Source: JBOGED01 sp050743625
Lineage (GTDB): Bacteria > Actinomycetota > Nitriliruptoria > Euzebyales > Egibacteraceae
Direction of reading: 5' to 3'
DNA length: 5,836 nucleotides
Assembly: GCA_050743625.1 (NCBI GenBank)
Contig: JBOGED010000532.1
Location: 1-5,836 of the forward strand
In this document: in pieces, positions 1-5,276 of the stretch
Layout of the letters: each line of letters opens with the position of its first letter
How positions within the stretch are numbered: position 1 is the stretch's first letter
Program-made: the position numbers and the translations under genes
Notes under the pieces: generated by a model
Told to the model about the DNA's origin: nothing
Seen by the model: the letters and a program-made list of their open reading frames with translations, nothing else
Database searches by the model: none

Positions 1-11
1 CCGACACAGCG

Positions 12-257
12 TCAAGATGCTCTCGGCCGCCCCTGCCTCCGCCGCAACACTCGCCGCTCCTCCTCGCTGATCCCGCCCCACACTCCGGCGCCCTGGCGGG
101 TTTCCAATGCCCACTTCAGACATTCAGAGGCAACAGGACATCTCTTGCAGACTGTCTTGGCGATTTCAATCTGATCAAGAGCGGCACCAGTCGTGCCAAT
201 AGGGAAAAACAGCTCAGGGTCTTCTCTTACACAGGCTGCGTTGTGACGCCAGTTCAT
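12..257 (-). CDS. whiB: WhiB-family iron-sulfur transcriptional regulator, WhiB1-like
   Basis: Small regulator of 81 residues whose four cysteines (C9, C37, C40, C46; spacing C-x27-C-x2-C-x5-C) would hold a [4Fe-4S] cluster. The turn motif GVWGG (58-62) follows, then a basic C-terminal tail (RRVLRRRQGRPR) that would contact DNA. Established for the family: WhiB proteins bind the primary sigma factor region 4, and cluster loss or nitrosylation changes their DNA binding. The N-terminus MNWRH and the cysteine positions match mycobacterial WhiB1 closely, so WhiB1-like is my assignment. Start choice: a GTG at 272 and an ATG at 263 lie upstream in frame, but a GGAGG Shine-Dalgarno sits 8 nt before ATG 257, the GTG lies upstream of and abuts that site, and ATG 263 is only 2 nt from it. 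The gene is on the same strand as the toxin-antitoxin remnant but about 400 bp from it, so it probably has its own promoter. Confidence 0.94.
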   Translation of the reverse strand: MNWRHNAACVREDPELFFPIGTTGAALDQIEIAKTVCKRCPVASECLKWALETRQGAGVWGGISEEERRVLRRRQGRPRAS

Positions 258-265
258 GCTCATGG

Positions 266-270
266 CCTCC
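266..270 (-). promoter_or_regulatory. Shine-Dalgarno GGAGG of whiB
   Basis: On the minus strand GGAGG lies 8 nt upstream of the ATG at 257. This spacing is near ideal and decides the start codon against the in-frame ATG at 263 and GTG at 272. Confidence 0.75.
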
Positions 271-272
271 AC

Positions 273-672
273 GGTTCAGGATTGCGCAGCGGCGCGGCTG
301 GGGCAGGGGTTGGGGCGGCCGGGGGCGGGGTTCGTCCGCGTGGGGAAGGACACGGGACCATCCAGCCGCCAGCCCGGCCGCGGTTGCAGCACCTCACATC
401 CCTTCCGGGGTACGCGGTGCTCGGGTATGCGATCCTGGTCTCATGTTCCATGGCTGGCCAGCCAATCCCGCTCTGGCCGAAGTATGCAGAGCAGGCATAG
501 ACCGAGCACGGTATGCGCGGCGGAACCAGACTTCCGGCCGTCTGCACGCGTCCCTCGAGGCAGGTGAACTCCGCACGCGCCAAGACCATGCATTCGGAGC
601 CGGTGGTCAGCTCATCGGCCCATCCTCCACCGCCTCCTGGCGCGCCGCGACCTCAGCTGAGCCCGGACGCGG
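273..672. other. Intergenic region upstream of whiB, no recognisable gene
   Basis: About 400 bp between the end of the vapC remnant and whiB. Short open frames exist on both strands, but their translations are low-complexity or show no family motif, and none has a convincing ribosome binding site. The whiB promoter should lie here, reading leftwards; I could not pick a clear -35/-10 pair. Visible structure: a 14-bp perfect palindrome at 451-464, a small inverted repeat TATGC/GCATA at 483-499, and three copies of GTATGC (425, 482, 511). The DNA may be decayed coding sequence or a long regulatory region. Confidence 0.5.
451..464. repeat. 14-bp perfect palindrome upstream of whiB
   Basis: The sequence TGGCTGGCCAGCCA equals its own reverse complement. 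It lies about 190 bp upstream of the whiB start, in a region with no gene. It could be a dimeric regulator site, but a short GC-rich palindrome can also occur by chance. No regulator is assigned. Confidence 0.35.
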
Positions 673-1031
673 TCAGATCGTTCCTGGGGAGACCACCCAC
701 TCGGTGGGTTGCCCGGTGATCTGGGCGACGAGATCGAAGTCCTTGTCGTAGTGCGGAACGGTCAGGTTCTTCGACCTCGGCAACGGCCGCGGCCAACAGA
801 TCCGGGATGCTGACGGCGCGGTGCTGGCCCCTCGCGACGAGCTCTGCCTGCACCAGCCGAGCCTGCCGCTCAGCCGCAGCGGGGATCATCACGGGAACCA
901 GGTCGGCGACGACCTCGGTACGGATCTGTTGGTAGTCGCTGGTGGACCGAGCGGAATACCCATCTCCAGCTCGGTCACAACGCAGATACCGACCAAGCCA
1001 CGCGCGCCGCGCGGCGCGCCGTCGTCGTCAC
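673..1031 (-). pseudogene. vapC: Degenerate VapC-family PIN-domain toxin (ribonuclease)
   Basis: Remains of a VapC toxin, a PIN-domain endoribonuclease that cleaves RNA when released from VapB. Reading the minus strand in three pieces recovers a VapC sequence. 993-961 gives VGICVVTELEM; 958-770 gives YSARSTSDYQQIRTE and later HRAVSIPDLLAAA; 768-673 gives NLTVPHYDKDFD, then a C-terminus containing GQPTEWVV that ends at a TGA (673-675). Joining them needs a one-base deletion at about 959-960 and a one-base insertion at about 769. The first 30 or so codons, including the first catalytic Asp of the PIN fold, are missing: only about 35 bp separate the vapB stop from the VGIC codons. A GTG at 1031 still overlaps the vapB stop (GTGA), the likely original start, but it reads into a stop after 18 codons. 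Acidic residues in TELE, PDLL and HYDKDFD persist. Two frameshifts plus the N-terminal loss argue for true decay rather than one sequencing error. Confidence 0.86.
1002..1019. repeat. 18-bp G/C-only palindrome at the vapC deletion junction
   Basis: GCGCGCCGCGCGGCGCGC is a perfect palindrome. It lies exactly where the N-terminal part of vapC should be, between the vapB stop and the first surviving vapC codons. It may mark or have promoted the deletion by hairpin-mediated slippage, or it may be chance in very GC-rich DNA. Confidence 0.5.
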
Positions 1032-1246
1032 GACCAGGCGCCGGACATCACATCCGGGTCATGCAGGTCGCGGACCGCGTCCGCGGCTCGCGCCCATCGC
1101 CTGCGCACCTCGGCCTCCTTGCGCCGGTCCTCTGCAACCAGCCTGGTCAACGCGACCGCCACCGTCTCCTTGATCGTGGAGGCGCCTGCGGCCTTCTGGG
1201 CGTCAGCGAGCAGGTCGTCATCGATCTCTACGAGCCTCTTCGTCAT
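1028..1246 (-). CDS. vapB: VapB-family type II antitoxin (orphaned)
   Basis: A 72-residue protein with the layout of VapB antitoxins. The N-terminal part (MTKRLVEIDDDLLADAQKA, then TIKETVAVALTRLV to about residue 38) fits a ribbon-helix-helix DNA-binding unit: a beta strand, then two helices. A charged helix follows (DRRKEAEVRRRWARAADAV), then a C-terminus HDPDVMSGAW of the kind that wraps the toxin's active site. Family role: neutralise VapC and autorepress the operon. The ATG overlaps the menE stop (TGATG), and a GAGGA site lies 9 nt upstream inside menE codons, so translation is probably coupled to menE. A longer upstream frame runs across menE but is an overlap artefact. The gene is intact while its vapC partner is broken, so any present role would be DNA binding or neutralising related toxins elsewhere; that is inference. 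Confidence 0.82.
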   Translation of the reverse strand: MTKRLVEIDDDLLADAQKAAGASTIKETVAVALTRLVAEDRRKEAEVRRRWARAADAVRDLHDPDVMSGAWS

Positions 1247-2361
1247 CACACGCCATCCTCGTTCGGGCTCTCGGCCAGTGCGGCGCGGTCGAGCTTGCCG
1301 TTGGGCAGGAGGGGGAGGGCGTCGAGGAGGACCAGCTCGCGGGGAGCGTGAGCGGCGGTTGCGTGGGCGGTGACGAAGCGGCGGAGCAGGTCGAGGGTGG
1401 GTGGCTGAGTGGGGTTGGCGGGGACGACGAGCGCGACGACGCGGTGGCCCCATTCGGGGTCGGGGCGGCCGACGACGGCGGCGTCACGGACGTCGGGGTG
1501 CTCGGTGAGCAGCGCGGCGACAGCGTCGGGGGCGACGTTCTCGCCGCCGGTCACGATCATCTCGTCGGCGCGACCGAGCACCTGCAAGCGGCCGTCGCCG
1601 CTCATGCTGCCAAGGTCGCTGGTCTGGAACCAGCCATCTGAGAGCAGTTCGTCGGCGGCGCATCGGTATCCGCGAGCGAGCACCGCCCCTCGGATACGGA
1701 TGAGGCCGTCCGGAGCGAGCTCGACCTCGACGCCGTCGAGCGGGCGCCCGTCGTATACGCAGCCGCCGGCGGTCTCGGTCATGCCGTAGGTGGTGACGAT
1801 GCGAGCGCCCGCTGCTCGCGCCCGGGCGAGGAGCCTTGGTGGCGTGCTGGCGCCGCCGAGCAGGATGCCATCGAACCGCGCGACGTCGACGCCAGCGTCG
1901 AGCAGGCGCAGCAGCATCGTCGGGACCACGGAGATATGCGTGGCGTCGGCTCGGGCGACGTCCGCCGGGTCGAACCGTGGGTGGATCACCGGCTCGGTGC
2001 CCAGCACCAGCGCGCGGACGAGCACCTGGACCCCCGCGATGTGGCTGGGGGGCAGGCAGCACAGCCAGCGGTCCCGCGACGTGGCGCCCAGCCGCGCGAG
2101 GCTGGCCTCCGCCGACGCGTACAGCGCCTTCCCGGTCAGCTCGACGCCCTTGGGCGTACCCGCGGACCCAGAGGTCGCGAGCACCACCGCGACATCGGGA
2201 TGGACCGGATCGCCCGGGCGAAGCGCGGCGAGCAGCCGTTCCCTTTGGGCTCCGGGCAATCGCGGGTCAAGCGGCAGGATCGCGGGTCCACCGTCAAGCG
2301 CCTGGCGCAGCGCGCCGAGCAGCTCAACCCCAGGAGGCAGATCGAGCACCGCAACAGCCAT
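1246..2361 (-). CDS. menE: O-succinylbenzoate-CoA ligase MenE (AMP-dependent synthetase)
   Basis: Activates o-succinylbenzoate with ATP and coenzyme A to O-succinylbenzoyl-CoA, the step before MenB in menaquinone synthesis; cytosolic. The 371-residue protein shows the ANL-superfamily motifs in order: the phosphate-binding loop TSGSAGTPKG (63-72), TYGMTET (191-197), TSDLG with the ribose-binding Asp249, GRADEMIVTGGENV (263-276) with the hinge region, and near the end PNGKLDRAAL with the catalytic Lys356. The length fits the short actinobacterial MenE type; E. coli MenE is about 450 residues. The N-terminal part before the phosphate loop is very short (about 60 residues), as in that subtype. 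The start ATG at 2361 has only a weak purine-rich upstream sequence. The gene is divergent from menB and followed directly by vapB with a one-base stop/start overlap. Neighbourhood with menB, menA, menC and menD distinguishes it from other acyl-CoA ligases. Confidence 0.96.
   Translation of the reverse strand: MAVAVLDLPPGVELLGALRQALDGGPAILPLDPRLPGAQRERLLAALRPGDPVHPDVAVVLATSGSAGTPKGVELTGKALYASAEASLARLGATSRDRWLCCLPPSHIAGVQVLVRALVLGTEPVIHPRFDPADVARADATHISVVPTMLLRLLDAGVDVARFDGILLGGASTPPRLLARARAAGARIVTTYGMTETAGGCVYDGRPLDGVEVELAPDGLIRIRGAVLARGYRCAADELLSDGWFQTSDLGSMSGDGRLQVLGRADEMIVTGGENVAPDAVAALLTEHPDVRDAAVVGRPDPEWGHRVVALVVPANPTQPPTLDLLRRFVTAHATAAHAPRELVLLDALPLLPNGKLDRAALAESPNEDGV
1256..1260 (-). 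promoter_or_regulatory. Shine-Dalgarno GAGGA of vapB inside menE
   Basis: GAGGA on the minus strand lies 9 nt before the vapB ATG and overlaps the codons for Glu-Asp close to the menE C-terminus. It supports the vapB start at 1246 and coupling to menE translation. Confidence 0.55.
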
Positions 2362-2522
2362 GATGCCGACACGCTACCCGCTCAGGCCGTTGGTCCTTTG
2401 GTGTGGAGCGGTGAGGCGCCGAGGTGCGCACCCGTCGGTGACCCCGTGCCCACGCCTCAGGGCGCTGCGTGCATCAGATCAAGGACGGCCAGACGTGTCA
2501 TCGCTGGTACGGTACCTGGGCC
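2362..2522. promoter_or_regulatory. Divergent menE/menB promoter region
   Basis: This 161-bp gap separates two divergently transcribed men genes and should carry promoters for both. Towards menB, TACGGT at 2508-2513 fits the actinobacterial -10 pattern TAnnnT and ends 9 nt before the ATG at 2523. That would give an almost leaderless mRNA, consistent with the lack of a clear Shine-Dalgarno there. The hexamer is embedded in the 11-bp palindrome GGTACGGTACC (2507-2517), which could be a repressor site over the promoter. I see no convincing -35 element, and no clear promoter for menE. The menB reading frame is open upstream to a GTG at 2469, so part of this region could be coding if that start is used. 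Confidence 0.4.
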
Positions 2523-3344
2523 ATGGAGCCCATCGAGTGGAAGCCGGTCGGGGATTACACCGACATTCTCTACCATCAGGCCGAGGGGATCGCGAAGATC
2601 ACGATCAACCGGCCGGAGGTGCGTAACGCGTTCAGGCCGCAGACGCTGTTCGAGCTGAGCGCCGCCTTCAACGTCGCCCGTGACGACCCGGAGACCGGCG
2701 TGATCATCCTGACTGGAGCGGGCACGAAGGCGTTCTGCTCCGGCGGGGACCAGCGGGTACGCGGGGACGACGGGTACAAGGACGCCGCGGGCGTCGGGCG
2801 GCTGAACGTCCTCGACCTGCAGATCCAGATCAGGCGCACACCCAAGCCGGTCGTGGCGATGGTCGCCGGCTACGCGATCGGTGGTGGCCACGTGCTCCAC
2901 GTCGTGTGCGACCTCACGATCGCCGCCGACAACGCCCGCTTCGGGCAGACCGGGCCGAAGGTCGGGTCCTTCGACGGGGGGTACGGCTCTGGGCTGCTCG
3001 CTCGCTCGGTCGGGCAGAAGAAGGCGCGTGAGATCTGGTTCCTGTGCGAGCAGTACGACGCGCGGCAAGCCCTCGACATGGGCCTCGTGAACACGGTGGT
3101 GCCGCTCGACCAGCTGGAGGCGGAGACCGTCGCCTGGTGCCGGAAGATGCTCCAGCACTCGCCGCTGGCGCTGCGGATGCTCAAAGCGTCACTGAACGCG
3201 GCAGACGACGGGCTCGCCGGCATCCAGCAGCTGGCCGGCGACGCGACCCTGCTGTTCTACCTGTCCGAGGAGGCGCAAGAGGGCCGCAACGCCTACCTCG
3301 AGAAACGCCCACCCGACTTCGGCCGCTTCCCCCACCGCCCGTGA
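2523..3344 (+). CDS. menB: 1,4-dihydroxy-2-naphthoyl-CoA synthase MenB (type I-like)
   Basis: Crotonase-fold enzyme that converts O-succinylbenzoyl-CoA to 1,4-dihydroxy-2-naphthoyl-CoA by an intramolecular Claisen-type ring closure; cytosolic, usually hexameric. Visible in the 273 residues: NRPEVRNAFRP (29-39), the oxyanion-hole segments CSGGDQ (72-77) and GYAIGGGH (116-123), the active-site stretch GQTGPKVGSFDGG (141-153) with Ser149 and Asp151, and a C-terminus with Tyr246 and EGRNAYLEKR. The Gln142-Thr-Gly144 and Trp172 combination corresponds to E. coli Gln154/Gly156/Trp184, the bicarbonate-binding arrangement of type I MenB. Mycobacterial type II enzymes carry an Asp at the Gly position. 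Start: the frame opens at a GTG at 2469, but the added 18 residues look unlike the family, while ATG 2523 gives the expected MEPIEW N-terminus. First gene of the plus-strand series; an 85-bp gap with a large palindrome separates it from menA. Confidence 0.97.
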   Translation: MEPIEWKPVGDYTDILYHQAEGIAKITINRPEVRNAFRPQTLFELSAAFNVARDDPETGVIILTGAGTKAFCSGGDQRVRGDDGYKDAAGVGRLNVLDLQIQIRRTPKPVVAMVAGYAIGGGHVLHVVCDLTIAADNARFGQTGPKVGSFDGGYGSGLLARSVGQKKAREIWFLCEQYDARQALDMGLVNTVVPLDQLEAETVAWCRKMLQHSPLALRMLKASLNAADDGLAGIQQLAGDATLLFYLSEEAQEGRNAYLEKRPPDFGRFPHRP

Positions 3345-3372
3345 ACGCACACCCGCCCGCCCACCTCGCCGT

Positions 3373-3416
3373 ACTGTGCAGAGTTATACCGGTATACCGG
3401 CATAACTCTGCACAGT
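3373..3416. repeat. 44-bp near-perfect inverted repeat between menB and menA
   Basis: The arms ACTGTGCAGAGTTAT (3373-3387) and ATAACTCTGCACAGT (3402-3416) are exact reverse complements. The 14-nt centre contains the perfect palindrome CCGGTATACCGG (3389-3400), so 21 of 22 symmetric positions pair; only A3388/C3401 fails. TATACCGG occurs twice in direct tandem (3385-3392, 3393-3400). The element starts 28 bp after the menB stop and ends 13 bp before the menA GTG. It is much richer in A/T than its surroundings. As RNA it would fold into a long hairpin, but no T-tract follows. It could be an operator, a U-less terminator or attenuator, or a dispersed palindrome; the sequence alone does not decide. 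Confidence 0.9.
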
Positions 3417-3418
3417 GC

Positions 3419-3422
3419 AGGA
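3419..3422 (+). promoter_or_regulatory. Probable menA Shine-Dalgarno AGGA
   Basis: AGGA lies 7 nt upstream of the GTG at 3430 and supports that start. Its first two bases also belong to the short hairpin CTGCA-CAG-TGCAG (3408-3420), so its access may depend on RNA folding. GGGGG at 3447-3451, 8 nt before the in-frame GTG at 3460, is a rival site. Confidence 0.4.
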
Positions 3423-3429
3423 TTAGGCG

Positions 3430-4335
3430 GTGGGGGCTCGCGGCGTGGGGGTCACCAGCGTGACCAGGCCGGCCTTGGTCTGGGTCGAGGCGGCGAGGCC
3501 GCGGACGCTGTCGGCGGCGGTGGCGCCGGTGCTGGTCGGGACGGCGGCGGCCGGCGATCGGGTGATCCTGTGGCGGTTCGTGGCCGCGCTCACCGTCTCG
3601 CTCGCGCTCCAGGTTGGCGTGAACTACGCGAACGACTACTTCGACGGGACCCGCGGCGTCGACACGCCGACGCGTGTGGGGCCGCGGAGGGCGGTGGCCA
3701 GCGGCCTCGTCGCGCCGGCGCGGATGTGCCGGGCGATGACCCTCGCGTTCGGGGTGGCCGCGGTCGCCGGGTTGCTGCTCGCCGCCGCGGCGGGCTGGGA
3801 GCTGCTGCTCGTGGGCCTGGCGTCCGTCGCGGCCGCGGTCGCGTACAGCGGTGGCCCGCGGCCGTACGCGTCGGCTGGCCTGGGCGAGCTGTTCGTGTTC
3901 GTGTTCTTCGGGCTGGTCGCCACGGTCGGCTCGGCCTATGTCCAGGCGGAGCGGGTCGTGCCGGCGGCGGTCGCCGCCGCCGTGCCGGTCGGCCTGCTGA
4001 TCGCGGCGATCCTGGTGGCGAACAACGCCCGCGACATCGCCACCGACGGCGCGGCCGGGAAACGGACGCTGGCCGTCCGCTTGGGCCGCCGCCGCACGGG
4101 GACGCTGTACGCGGCGCTGGTCGCCGCCGCGTTCGCGGCGCTCACGGTGGTTGCGATGGCCAGCGGCTCGCCCTGGCCGCTGCTCGCCCTGCTCGCGCTC
4201 CCGCTGGCGATCGGCCCGGCACGCCTGCTCGACAGCACCGTGGAGGGGGCGCCGCTGGTACCGGCCCTTGTCGGCACCTCCCGGCTGGTGCTCGTGTTCG
4301 GGCTGCTCTTAGCGACGGGGTTGGCGGCGGCGTGA
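3430..4335 (+). CDS. menA: 1,4-dihydroxy-2-naphthoate polyprenyltransferase MenA
   Basis: UbiA-superfamily membrane enzyme that attaches the polyprenyl side chain to 1,4-dihydroxy-2-naphthoate with loss of CO2 and pyrophosphate, giving demethylmenaquinone. The 301-residue product is strongly hydrophobic, with about eight or nine membrane segments. Both Asp-rich motifs that bind the Mg-prenyl diphosphate are present: NYANDYFDGTRGVD (65-78, Asn68/Asp69/Asp72) and NNARDIATD (198-206), followed by AGKRTLAVRLG. EAARPRTLSAAVAPVL (20-35) is the typical MenA N-terminus. Start is uncertain: GTG at 3430 has AGGA 7 nt upstream; GTG at 3460 has a G-run 8 nt upstream and would give MTRPALVWVEAARPRTL, closer to usual family N-termini; GTG 3445 is a third option. 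The stop overlaps the menC GTG (GTGA), so menA, menC and menD are probably co-transcribed and translationally coupled. Confidence 0.95.
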   Translation: MGARGVGVTSVTRPALVWVEAARPRTLSAAVAPVLVGTAAAGDRVILWRFVAALTVSLALQVGVNYANDYFDGTRGVDTPTRVGPRRAVASGLVAPARMCRAMTLAFGVAAVAGLLLAAAAGWELLLVGLASVAAAVAYSGGPRPYASAGLGELFVFVFFGLVATVGSAYVQAERVVPAAVAAAVPVGLLIAAILVANNARDIATDGAAGKRTLAVRLGRRRTGTLYAALVAAAFAALTVVAMASGSPWPLLALLALPLAIGPARLLDSTVEGAPLVPALVGTSRLVLVFGLLLATGLAAA

Positions 4336-5276
4336 TCCGGCTGTTCTCGATCCCGATGCGGGAGCGGTTCCGCGGCGTCGAGCGTCGCGTCGGAGCGCTG
4401 ATCGAGGGGCCGTGCGGGTGGGGGGAGTTCTCACCCTTCCCCGAGTACCCGCCCGAGACCTGCGCGCGGTGGTTGGCGGCGGCGCGTGAGGCGGCGACCC
4501 GCCCGTGGCCTCGGCCGGTCCGGGACCGCATCCCGGTCAACGTCACCGTTCCCGCCGTCGGGCCCGAGCAGGCCTGGGCGATCGTCGCCGCCTCGACCTG
4601 CGCGACCGCGAAGGTCAAGGTCGCCGAGCCAGGTCAAGGGATCGCCGACGACCTCGCACGGGTCGAGGCGGTCCGCGACGCGCTGGGGCCGCGGGGGCGG
4701 ATCCGCGTCGACGCGAATGGCGCATGGGACCCCGACGACGCCGTCAGCGCCATCCGCCAGCTGGACCGGTACGGGCTGGAGTATGTCGAGCAGCCCTGCC
4801 GGACGTTGGAGGAGATGGCCCGGGTGCGCCTGCGCGTCGACGTGCCACTGGCCGCCGACGAGTCGGTGCGCACCGCGGAGGATCCCCTTCACGTGGCGAA
4901 CCTCGACGCCGCCGATCTCGTGGTGCTCAAGGTGCAGCCGCTGGGCGGGGTGTGGGCGGCGATGGAGGTCGCCGAGGCCGCGAAGCTGCCCGTAGTCGTC
5001 TCGTCCGCGGTCGAGACCTCCATCGGGATCGCCGCCGGCATCGCGTTCGCCGCCGCGCTGCCCGAGCTGCCGTTCGCCTGCGGGCTCGCCACCGTCGCGC
5101 TGCTCGAGGGGGATGTGGTCGCCGACCCGCTGCTGCCGGTGGACGGGGTGATCGCGGTGCGCCGCCCAACCGTCGACCCTGAGGCGCTCGGGAGATACGA
5201 GCTGGTTGGAGCCGAAGCGGGTCGGGTGCTCGACCGCATGGCGGCCGCCGACCGCCTCAGCTGGCCCGGCATGTGA
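4332..5276 (+). CDS. menC: o-Succinylbenzoate synthase MenC
   Basis: Enolase-superfamily dehydratase that converts SHCHC to o-succinylbenzoate, using a divalent metal; cytosolic. All expected catalytic residues are visible in the 314-residue product: the K-x-K pair Lys94/Lys96 (AKVKV) as acid/base, the metal ligands Asp127 (RVDANGAWD), Glu153 (YVEQP) and Asp176 (LAADES), and Lys200 (VVLKVQPLGG) on the opposite face. The N-terminal capping domain has FRGVERR and WGEFSPFPEY (30-39), typical of actinobacterial MenC. The frame is open far upstream across menA, but the protein homology begins only at the GTG at 4332, which overlaps the menA stop by four bases (GTGA). The menC stop in turn overlaps the menD GTG in the same way. 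The gene context with menA and menD separates it from dipeptide epimerases and N-acylamino-acid racemases. Confidence 0.96.
   Translation: MIRLFSIPMRERFRGVERRVGALIEGPCGWGEFSPFPEYPPETCARWLAAAREAATRPWPRPVRDRIPVNVTVPAVGPEQAWAIVAASTCATAKVKVAEPGQGIADDLARVEAVRDALGPRGRIRVDANGAWDPDDAVSAIRQLDRYGLEYVEQPCRTLEEMARVRLRVDVPLAADESVRTAEDPLHVANLDAADLVVLKVQPLGGVWAAMEVAEAAKLPVVVSSAVETSIGIAAGIAFAAALPELPFACGLATVALLEGDVVADPLLPVDGVIAVRRPTVDPEALGRYELVGAEAGRVLDRMAAADRLSWPGM

Noticed and set aside
260..589. A 109-residue minus-strand open frame in the gap upstream of whiB.
   Set aside because: It overlaps the whiB start in another frame, has a proline/alanine-rich low-complexity end and no family motif, and I see no good ribosome binding site. 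A decayed gene cannot be excluded.
695..709. Hairpin ACCCAC-tcg-GTGGGT near the end of the vapC remnant as a terminator.
   Set aside because: It is made by the conserved vapC codons for Thr-Glu-Trp-Val and is not followed by a T-tract on either strand, so it is probably coincidental.
2469..2522. An 18-residue N-terminal extension of MenB from the GTG at 2469.
   Set aside because: An AGGG lies 6 nt upstream, but the extra residues do not resemble MenB N-termini, while ATG 2523 gives the expected start and a family-like length.
1790..2626. A 278-residue plus-strand open frame opposite menE and through the menE/menB gap.
   Set aside because: It is Ser/Arg/Ala-rich shadow sequence antisense to menE with no recognisable domain; menE has all its motifs on the other strand.
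3385..3400. The TATACCGG tandem as a short CRISPR-like or satellite repeat array.
   Set aside because: There are only two copies, without spacers, and they are a by-product of the nested palindrome.
3570..4331. A long plus-strand open frame continuing upstream of menC across most of menA, which would make a 568-residue protein.
   Set aside because: The upstream part is arginine/glycine/alanine-rich shadow sequence of menA. MenC homology begins at the GTG at 4332, where it overlaps the menA stop.
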